Assembly (NCBI GenBank): GCA_903912275.1
Contig: CAIWGR010000068.1
Location: 1 to 25,000, forward strand
Reading direction: 5' to 3'
DNA length: 25,000 nt
Source: an uncultured delta proteobacterium
GTDB taxonomy: Bacteria; Myxococcota_A; Bradymonadia; REDH01
Made by a program: the position numbers and the translations under genes. Of the stretch, positions 1-6,316 are shown one piece after another. Each line of letters starts with the position of its first letter. The first letter of the stretch is position 1. Below the pieces are notes generated by a model. That model made no database searches. It worked only from the letters and a program-made list of their open reading frames with translations, and was not told the origin of the DNA.

Positions 1-1014
1 CACCGCCTCGAGCTGACGGAGCCCCTTGTTGGGCGTGCGCCGGAGCGTCTCTGCCAGTTCACGGACCTGCTTGTAGGTGAGCCTGCAGGAGCGCTCTGCC
101 TGCTGCAGCTCGCGTCCCGCCGTCTCGACCCGGTGCATCGACTTCCGGATGCGCTCGATGATGCGCTCCAGCTGGCGCGGGTGGAGCCGCACGCGCTGCA
201 TCGCATCGTAAATGCGTGACTTGTGGGCCCGCACCTGGTCGCGGAGCTGCTGCTTGCGGCGCGGCTCATGCTGGCCCGTGCGGAGCTCGCGGCTGACGCG
301 ACGCAGCTCGAGCTCCAGCCGGCGCACATCCTCGATGTGGCCAACCGACTCCGCATGCACCTGATCGTAGGAGGGCGGCTCGACCCCCTCCACAAAGGTG
401 GGCTCGCGGTAGACATCCTTGTACTTCAGACGGCCGCGCTTGATGTGGTCGCCGATGGCGGCAACCTCGCGAACGCCAATCGGGGAGCTCATGATGGCCG
501 CAATGACCATCTCCTCGCCCTCTTCAATCCGCTTGGCCAGCACCACCTCGCCCTCGCGGGTCAGCAGCGGAACCGTGCTCATCTTGCGCAGATACATCCG
601 CACCGGATCGCTGCCCCGGGCGAAGGAGTCGATATCAACCTCTTCATCCTTGCTGGCTGTCGAGCCCCGGTCTCCTCCGCGCATGCCAGCAATCTCCACC
701 GGCTCGTCGTCGTTCTCGTCGTTGCCCTCGACGGGCGAGCCGCCTGTCTCCGAGGGCGCCCGCACATCCATCGGCCGCGCCGAGGTGTTGAAGAGGGGGC
801 CCTTGGGGGCTGTCCGCTTGGAGCGGCTCTCGTGGGGTCCGTCGCCAACCGCGATGGAGAGCTGCTCCAGCAGGATGAGCACATCATCCATCTCTTCGGT
901 GTCGACGGCGCCGGCGGGGAAGGCTGCGTTGAGTTGGTCCCAGGTAACGAAGCCCCGTTCTCTCCCAGCGAAGATGATCTGTTCGATCTCCTTGCGATTT
1001 ACCGGGACCGCCAT
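1..1014 (-). CDS. rpoD: RNA polymerase primary sigma factor (sigma-70), N-terminal part, cut by window edge
   Basis: The frame is open from the ATG at 1014-1012 to the left edge, giving the first 338 residues. Residues about 7-58 look like sigma-70 region 1.1. An acidic linker with DENDDE at 99-104 follows. Region 1.2 is unmistakable at about 136-168 (DPVRMYLRKMSTVPLLTREG, then AKRIEEGEE). Residues 169-338 match the start of the long, charged non-conserved region between 1.2 and 2. Core-binding and promoter-reading regions 2 to 4 lie outside the window. The start is fixed by an in-frame stop just upstream and an AAGGAG Shine-Dalgarno four bases before the ATG. Region 1.1 and the position near dnaG point to the housekeeping sigma factor that directs RNA polymerase to most promoters, rather than an alternative sigma. 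It is the last gene seen in a minus-strand series that includes dnaG. Confidence 0.95.
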   Translation of the reverse strand, partial: MAVPVNRKEIEQIIFAGRERGFVTWDQLNAAFPAGAVDTEEMDDVLILLEQLSIAVGDGPHESRSKRTAPKGPLFNTSARPMDVRAPSETGGSPVEGNDENDDEPVEIAGMRGGDRGSTASKDEEVDIDSFARGSDPVRMYLRKMSTVPLLTREGEVVLAKRIEEGEEMVIAAIMSSPIGVREVAAIGDHIKRGRLKYKDVYREPTFVEGVEPPSYDQVHAESVGHIEDVRRLELELRRVSRELRTGQHEPRRKQQLRDQVRAHKSRIYDAMQRVRLHPRQLERIIERIRKSMHRVETAGRELQQAERSCRLTYKQVRELAETLRRTPNKGLRQLEAV

Positions 1015-1072
1015 GCCGCTCCTTGCCAGACCGAAACGCCCTCAAGATTGCAGTTTTTGGACTGCGTGCGGC

Positions 1073-1101
1073 GGTGTAGAGGGGCGATCTTGGACGGTCA
1101 A
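1073..1101 (-). promoter_or_regulatory. Possible promoter for rpoD
   Basis: On the minus strand TTGACC (1101-1096) is followed after 17 bases by TACACC (1078-1073), in the gap between the SUMF1 fusion gene and rpoD. The -35 match is good (5 of 6) but the -10 is weak (3 of 6). The -35 includes the stop codon of the upstream gene, so part of the match may be chance. A separate promoter for rpoD inside this operon would be normal in other bacteria. Confidence 0.3.
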
Positions 1102-3383
1102 TGGGGCCGATCGTTTTTTGCCGTGGCGGAAATCGTCAATCTTCTGACAGGACGGAACCCTCGCTGCGGAGAGCTCGATCCCGCCGCCATTTGGCTCCGT
1201 GCACCCGCCCGCAGCTCGAGCGGCGGGTCGCTCCAGCTCCCTCCCCGGACCACCCGGCTCTCCACAATCCCGGCGGTCTTCGGCAAGGGCTCCGTCGGGC
1301 TGTTGATGAAGGCAGAGTCGGTCCACTCTGATACGTTGCCGAGCATATCGTAGAGGCCCCACGGGTTCGGGGTGCGGACTCTCGCCCGCGCCGGACCAAT
1401 CGTTACAGGCCCCTCGTGGCCCGTCCCCGAGACCCCGCTTTCGAAGCGGACCTCGGCGCCGCAGTACCAGACGGCGATGCCATCAAGCGCCTGCTCCGGC
1501 CCGCAGACAAAGCCGCGGGTGGAGTCGAGCCGGATGTTGCCGCGGTAGGTCGCTGTCGTTGTGCCGGCGCGCGCCGCATACTCCCACTCTACCTCCGTCG
1601 GGTAGCGGTAGCCGGTGCAGTCGTCGCGCAGCGTGGCGCCCTCGCAGGCAAAGGGCTTGGCTCCGGCCTGCTTGGCGTCACCGGTACAGCCCTCGAGCTG
1701 GTAGCAGGCCGTGAGCTGCTCCTTTGCCGAGCGCGCGTTGAGGTAGGCGGCACCCTCCCACCAGGAGACGCTGTCTACGGGGCAACCGTCGCCACAGGCG
1801 GCGAACTTGGAGGGGTTGCTCTCCATGACGGCCCTCCAGTCCCGCTGGGAGACCTCTGCCATCTGGAGGAAGAAGGGGCTGCCGATGACCACCTCCGCCT
1901 GCCACTCGTTGCTCTTGTGACCGAGTTCGGTGGTGGGCGTGCCGCGGGTGAAGGTGCCCGCCGGGATGTAGGCGAAGCCCTCGGGTGCGCAGTGCTTGTT
2001 GGAGCAGAGGCTGGAGGCGCACTGCGTCGACTGGTCGCAGGGCTGGCCGAGCTGCCGGTTGATCATGGGCAGGAGCGGCTCGTCGCTGGGCGCCGCTGCG
2101 GAGCCCTCGGCCTCAGCGACGGCTGGCGCGTCGCCCGCCGCGCCGCTCCCCGAGCCCGCAGCCACCACCGCCCCAGAGCCGCCGGCTGCGGCCGCGACAG
2201 GTGCTGGGGTGGGCTTGTCGGCGGTGGGCGCGGCCGCAGCAGCGTCGGAGCCCTCTGCTGGCGTCGCCGCGGGTTCATCGGTGGGACGGAGCGCGAAGAA
2301 GGCGGCCGCGGCGGCCAGCGCGAGGGCTCCGACGGCACCGGCGACACGGTTGGACCGGCCGGGTGCGGGGGCCTGCTTCGCCGGTGCCGGCGGCTTGGGG
2401 CGGGCGGTTGCGCGGGCGGCGGCGGTTGCGTCGGCCTGGGCCTGCTGGAGGCGGGGGAGGCGGGGCTCCGGCCAGGCCTGGTCGAAGGCGGCGGCGAAGG
2501 TGCGGATGGTCTCGTAGCGGGCTTCGGGGGAGCGGAGCATGGCGCCGGAGAGCACCTTGAGCACCGGGAGCGGGACGACCGAGCGGAGTTCGGCCAGGGC
2601 GGCGACGGTGGCGTCATCGCTGTCGGTGGAGAGCTCCCACCAGCAGCGGCCAAGCGCCGGTCGCATGCGGAGCGTGAGGAGCTCGATGGCGATGACGCCG
2701 AGGCTGAAGACGAGCGTCTGCTGGGTGATCGCGATGGGGGTGCCGCGCGTCTGCTCTGGCGCGAGGTAGGCCTCTGCGTCTGTCGCGTGGTCTTCGGGGC
2801 GCCAGGCGATGCCGGCGGTATCGGCGGCCAGGCCGAAGTTGCCGACGCGGAGCTCGGGCTGGCCGCCTGTCTCGACGACCATGATCTGATCGGGCCGGAG
2901 CCGCCGGTGTGCGAGCGGGCCGTAGGGCGCAGGAAGTTCGGAAGCGGCGGCGAGGGCGTCGCAGAGCTGCAGAAAGAGGTCGCGGCTCCGCTCGACCGGA
3001 ATCAGCTCCACATACTGCGAGAGCCAGTGCTCCAGCGTAACGCCGGTGCTCGCGTTCGAGACCACAACATCCATGCCGGCCACGAGCTGCGGCTCGAAGG
3101 AGCGATCGATGTAGTGATTTCGCAGGCGAGCGAGCGCCGTAGCGCGGGCGCGGAAGGAGGCGAGTGCCTCGTGGGAGCCGTGGGCAGCCGCATGCACAAT
3201 GGTCAGCCGCAGCGGGCGATCGGCCGCTGTGGCGTTGGACTCCTTCGCACGCCAGACCTGCTCGAGCCCCTCAGAGGAGAGCTGCTCCAGCAGCGTGTAG
3301 CCGCCCAGCGTGCCCCCGACGGTCAGCTTGTCGTAGAGTCCGGGTGCGTCGGCGGCGTTCGGGTCGTGTGGCTGATCAGGCAT
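1098..3383 (-). CDS. Membrane-spanning pseudokinase fused to a SUMF1 (formylglycine-generating-enzyme-like) domain
   Basis: The protein is 761 residues from the ATG at 3383; a TTG five codons upstream is possible, and neither start has a clear ribosome site. Residues about 27-305 have a Hanks-type kinase fold: HRRLRPDQ (159-166) stands where HRDLKPxN is expected, NFG (182-184) replaces DFG, APE is kept, and no glycine-rich loop or VAIK lysine is visible. It should therefore be catalytically dead. One membrane helix (about 347-365) leads to an Ala/Pro/Gly-rich linker and a short Cys cluster (449-465). Residues 471-749 are a SUMF1 domain, with a WGLYDMLGNVSEWT-type motif near 675 and terminal RGFRPVR. 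At the RGGS motif the cysteines used by true formylglycine-generating enzymes are absent (GGSWSDPP). This suggests a cytoplasmic sensor or scaffold joined to an extracytoplasmic binding domain. The family is clear; the role is unknown. Confidence 0.88.
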   Translation of the reverse strand: MPDQPHDPNAADAPGLYDKLTVGGTLGGYTLLEQLSSEGLEQVWRAKESNATAADRPLRLTIVHAAAHGSHEALASFRARATALARLRNHYIDRSFEPQLVAGMDVVVSNASTGVTLEHWLSQYVELIPVERSRDLFLQLCDALAAASELPAPYGPLAHRRLRPDQIMVVETGGQPELRVGNFGLAADTAGIAWRPEDHATDAEAYLAPEQTRGTPIAITQQTLVFSLGVIAIELLTLRMRPALGRCWWELSTDSDDATVAALAELRSVVPLPVLKVLSGAMLRSPEARYETIRTFAAAFDQAWPEPRLPRLQQAQADATAAARATARPKPPAPAKQAPAPGRSNRVAGAVGALALAAAAAFFALRPTDEPAATPAEGSDAAAAAPTADKPTPAPVAAAAGGSGAVVAAGSGSGAAGDAPAVAEAEGSAAAPSDEPLLPMINRQLGQPCDQSTQCASSLCSNKHCAPEGFAYIPAGTFTRGTPTTELGHKSNEWQAEVVIGSPFFLQMAEVSQRDWRAVMESNPSKFAACGDGCPVDSVSWWEGAAYLNARSAKEQLTACYQLEGCTGDAKQAGAKPFACEGATLRDDCTGYRYPTEVEWEYAARAGTTTATYRGNIRLDSTRGFVCGPEQALDGIAVWYCGAEVRFESGVSGTGHEGPVTIGPARARVRTPNPWGLYDMLGNVSEWTDSAFINSPTEPLPKTAGIVESRVVRGGSWSDPPLELRAGARSQMAAGSSSPQRGFRPVRRLTISATAKNDRPH

Positions 3384-3444
3384 GCGGTTTCGCGTCAAAA
3401 CGCGTCGAGAGAGGACCGGAGGTCGTGACTACGACAGAGGGTGC

Positions 3445-3472
3445 CGCATACCGCAAACCACACGCAATTCAA
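3445..3472 (-). promoter_or_regulatory. Possible promoter for the pseudokinase-SUMF1 gene
   Basis: In the 164-base gap after dnaG, the minus strand carries TTGAAT (3472-3467) and, 16 bases on, TATGCG (3450-3445). The stretch is locally AT-rich against a GC-rich background. Each box matches consensus at only some positions, so this is a candidate only. Confidence 0.25.
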
Positions 3473-3490
3473 TCTTTTGCGAACAGCCGC

Positions 3491-3562
3491 CCGGTCGTTG
3501 CGCGCTTCTCTCTAACGCGCGTCCCGCCGGTCGTTGCGCGCTTCTCTCTAACGCGCGTCCCG
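3491..3562. repeat. Perfect tandem duplication, 2 x 36 bp, overlapping the dnaG stop
   Basis: Bases 3491-3526 and 3527-3562 are identical. The right copy contains the last four codons and the stop of dnaG; the left copy lies in the noncoding gap beyond it. Each unit has GCGCG and CGCGC arms around a purine-rich centre, so each could form a short stem (about 5 bp) in RNA, but no T-run follows. Because the unit is 36 bases, the reading frame is kept through both copies. Confidence 0.95.
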
Positions 3563-5458
3563 CTCGAACTCATTGAGGCGCTGGAGCTGGTTGAGGAGTA
3601 CAAAGGCGCCGTCGTCGTCGCCCCGCTTGCTTGCGGCCTGGAGCTCGTCAAGCAGCCGCGCCCGCGTGGTCACAACCCAGGCCCGTCGGATTTTGAGCGA
3701 CACGGCGTGGAAGGCGGTCTGAATCTTCTCTTCGTAGAGCGGACCGGCGAGCATGAGTGCGCGGCCGATGACGCTCTTCAGCGGTCCCTCTTCGAGCATC
3801 TCGAAGGCGCGGCTGAGCGAGGGGCCGTTTTCCTGGTGGGCCGCGGCAACCGCGCGGGCCCATTCGGCGACCTCACGCTGCTCCATGCAGAGGTCGGTGC
3901 GGGTGTGCAGGAAGGGCAGCAGCAGCGCCGCGCGCCGGTGGAGCAGGACGATGAGCTCGGTCTCCATCGGGCTCAGGGGCGTGAGCACCACCTCTGCTTC
4001 GGGGCCGGCCGGGAGCGGGCCATCGTCGAAGGGGGCGTCACCGAAGGGGGCGTCATCGAAGGGCGTCGAACCTGTCTCGTTCACCGTCGGTTGCGGCACG
4101 AAGGAGGCCCGAGCTGCGGGGCGCGCCGACTGCGACGAAGCGTATCCCGTCGCGGTCGCACCGGGTCGGAAGCGTCGCGCGAGCTCGCCGGCGCTCAGGC
4201 CGGTGCGGCGGGAGATCTCCTGGATCCAGGCCTCGAGCAGCGTCGTGTCCTTGATCTTCGCCATCAGCGGCGCCAGCTCCGACACCGCGGCCGCCTTGGC
4301 ACTGGGGCTGGCGCTGCCGGTTGCCGGCAGGATGAGCTCTTCGATGAGCAGGTCGAGCAGCGGCTTGGCCTGTTGGACGAGCGCCTGAACCGCGTCGGCG
4401 CCGCCGCGCCGGGCGATGTCGTCGGGGTCGGCGCCGTCGGGGAGCTGGGCAAAGAGGATCTCGGGGAAGTCGGCCTCGAGCAGGATATCGAGCGACTTGC
4501 GGGCGGCCGCGCGGCCCGCCTTGTCGCCGTCGAAGAAGAGGACGACCGACTTGGTGAAGCGGCGCAGCAGCCGCACCTGGTCGATGGTCAGCGCGGTTCC
4601 AAGCGGTGCGACCGCCTGCGAAACGCCATGTGCATGCAGCGAGACGACATCGAAATTGCCTTCGACCAGGATCGCCCGTTGCGCAGCCTTGATCGGGCCC
4701 TGCGCGAGGTCGATGCCGAAGAGCTCCTTGGCCTTCTTGTAGAAAGGCGTCTCCGGCGAGTTGATATACTTGGCCTTCTCTTCGGACGAGAGCGCCCGCC
4801 CCGAGAAGGCGACCACACGCTTGGAGAGGTCACGCACAGGGAACATGAGCCGGTTGCGGAACATGTCGAAGTGGCCGCCGCCCCGTTCGCGCGGCTTGGC
4901 CAGCCCAGCATACTCCAGGTCGGCGACCGGCACCCGCTTGGCGGCCGCCGCGTCGACCAGCGTCGACCATTCGCTCGGCGCGTAGCCCAGCCCGAAGGAG
5001 CGGACCGTCTCCAGGGGGACACCGCGGCGGGCGATGTAGGCGGTGGCCTCAGGGTAGCGCCCCGAGAGCAGGTTGTCGGCGTAGAACTGGGCGGCGAACT
5101 GGGTCGCGCGGAAGTAGCGCTCCTTGTCGGCCTGGGCGATGTCGCTGCGGGCATTGCTCTCGCGTGCCGGCAGCTGCACGCCGGTCTGACCGGCCAGCTT
5201 CTCGATGGCCTCCAAGAAGCTCAGTCCGTCGCGCTTCTGCAGAAACGAGAAGACATCACCGGAGGCCTGACAGCCGAAACAGTGATAGCGCCCGATCTCC
5301 GGGTTCACATTGAACGAGGGGCTCTTCTCACTGTGAAAGGGGCAGAGCCCCAGCAGCCGGTTTCCGCGCCGTTCGAGCCGAACCGACTCACCGATGACCT
5401 GGTCAATCGCGGTGCGGCTGCGGATCTCGTGGATGACGGCTTCGGAGTAGATGGCCAT
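3548..5458 (-). CDS. dnaG: DNA primase DnaG
   Basis: This 636-residue protein makes the RNA primers for replication and is complete. The CHC2 zinc-binding domain has C39, H42, C60 and C63. The RNA-polymerase-like core contains RNRLMFPVRD (201-210). The TOPRIM domain has the metal-binding acidic residues E266 (LVEGNFD) and D310/D312 (FFDGDKAG). The C-terminal third, after about residue 370, is the expected helicase-binding part and is poorly conserved. The start at 5458 (MAIYSE) fits the family; the frame stays open 22 codons further to a TTG, but that extension has no family resemblance. The usual dnaG-rpoD neighbourhood is kept except for the inserted pseudokinase gene. The 3' end lies inside a tandem duplication. 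Confidence 0.97.
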   Translation of the reverse strand: MAIYSEAVIHEIRSRTAIDQVIGESVRLERRGNRLLGLCPFHSEKSPSFNVNPEIGRYHCFGCQASGDVFSFLQKRDGLSFLEAIEKLAGQTGVQLPARESNARSDIAQADKERYFRATQFAAQFYADNLLSGRYPEATAYIARRGVPLETVRSFGLGYAPSEWSTLVDAAAAKRVPVADLEYAGLAKPRERGGGHFDMFRNRLMFPVRDLSKRVVAFSGRALSSEEKAKYINSPETPFYKKAKELFGIDLAQGPIKAAQRAILVEGNFDVVSLHAHGVSQAVAPLGTALTIDQVRLLRRFTKSVVLFFDGDKAGRAAARKSLDILLEADFPEILFAQLPDGADPDDIARRGGADAVQALVQQAKPLLDLLIEELILPATGSASPSAKAAAVSELAPLMAKIKDTTLLEAWIQEISRRTGLSAGELARRFRPGATATGYASSQSARPAARASFVPQPTVNETGSTPFDDAPFGDAPFDDGPLPAGPEAEVVLTPLSPMETELIVLLHRRAALLLPFLHTRTDLCMEQREVAEWARAVAAAHQENGPSLSRAFEMLEEGPLKSVIGRALMLAGPLYEEKIQTAFHAVSLKIRRAWVVTTRARLLDELQAASKRGDDDGAFVLLNQLQRLNEFERDAR

Positions 5459-5533
5459 GCGAACGTCGGCTTCATGATGAGGGGTCCCGATACTACGGAT
5501 CAGGCGCGGCCCGTCGACCCCCAAATGGCAGGG

Positions 5534-6295
5534 TCAGGGATCTTTCGGGAGCCCGGTCCGCAGAAAGTGGTAGGGGCCGGCGGTCGCGCCCCAGACCTGC
5601 GTGCCGGCAGCGTCGTAGCCCTGGTCCCACGACTGCATGCCGGCCTGGTTCAGGATCACCGTGGAGGTGGCGTGGGTCGCGCCACGGAGCGAGCTCGGGC
5701 AGCCCTCGCCCTCCGTGCCGCCGCCGAAGCCCATGCTCCGCTCGCTGCCGCGCTGCTCGTCGCTGTTGTAGGCCATCTCGCGCAGGTGCACCGCGCAGCC
5801 CACCTTCTCGGCGGCAGCCCCGTCCGTGTAGCCGGGGCGCTCGGCTTCGCTCCGGTTGCAGAAGCCGGTGAAGGGTGCTGGGTCGGCGAACTCGAAGACA
5901 CGCGAGACCACCTCGCCGGGCTGGCCAGGCTCCACCACGTAGAGGCGCTGCCGATAGGGCTCGGCCAGTTTGTCGGCCCGTGCCTGTTCCACATAGAGCA
6001 CATGTCGGCCGAGCGATGGCGCAGAGATGGGGCAGATGGCGAGGTGGATGTCGAAGTAGTCGGGGGTGGTTGCGGCCTGCGCGCTGGAGTCGAACCGGCC
6101 GGTCAGCAGCTCTGAGACGCGCGCGACGCGGAGATCGTCTTCGCTCGCGTCGAAGCCGGGCGGGAAGCAGGCGATCGCCTGGCCGGGGCCGGGGCCGTTG
6201 TCGCGAGAGGGCTCAGCCACGGCGGTCGGCGGAGCGTCGGCCGCCTGGGGGGCACCGCAGCCGGCAAGAAGGAGGAGGGCGAGAGCGTAGCGCAT
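5534..6295 (-). CDS. CpeT/CpcT-like lipoprotein
   Basis: The protein is 253 residues, with a short signal peptide and lipobox LAGC (C13). Features recalling the CpcT/CpeT family are LLTGRFDSSAQA (63-74) followed by an IHLAICPI strand, LYVEQA (100-105), PYRQRLYVV (113-121) and a terminal block with QSWDQGYD and TQVWGATAGPYHF (221-244). In cyanobacteria CpcT/CpeT attach bilin chromophores to phycobiliproteins. Here the protein would be a lipid-anchored envelope protein with no phycobiliprotein gene nearby, so it probably keeps the lipocalin-like fold but serves another ligand or role. Several cysteines (C43, C88, C146, C167, C199) could form disulfides. It lies 21 bases after the MMPL transporter gene, suggesting co-transcription. 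The family assignment is from remembered motifs. Confidence 0.8.
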   Translation of the reverse strand: MRYALALLLLAGCGAPQAADAPPTAVAEPSRDNGPGPGQAIACFPPGFDASEDDLRVARVSELLTGRFDSSAQAATTPDYFDIHLAICPISAPSLGRHVLYVEQARADKLAEPYRQRLYVVEPGQPGEVVSRVFEFADPAPFTGFCNRSEAERPGYTDGAAAEKVGCAVHLREMAYNSDEQRGSERSMGFGGGTEGEGCPSSLRGATHATSTVILNQAGMQSWDQGYDAAGTQVWGATAGPYHFLRTGLPKDP

Positions 6296-6316
6296 GTGGG
6301 GCTCCGAGTCGGGGGC

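Noticed and set aside
223..1353. Plus-strand frame over the left edge
   Set aside because: Antisense to the sigma factor, whose region 1.1 and 1.2 are clear on the minus strand.
1098..3383. Active serine/threonine kinase with sulfatase-modifying enzyme
   Set aside because: Key residues for both activities are missing (HRD to HRR, DFG to NFG, no cysteines after RGGS).
1416..3428. Long plus-strand reading frame opposite the pseudokinase-SUMF1 gene
   Set aside because: Gly/Ala/Arg-rich translation with no motif; the minus strand encodes recognisable domains over the same bases.
3164..6115. 983-codon plus-strand reading frame across dnaG
   Set aside because: It is antisense to dnaG, which has all primase motifs; long antisense frames are common at this GC content.
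5534..6295. Phycobiliprotein chromophore lyase function
   Set aside because: Family resemblance only; there is no phycobiliprotein context and the protein is a lipoprotein.
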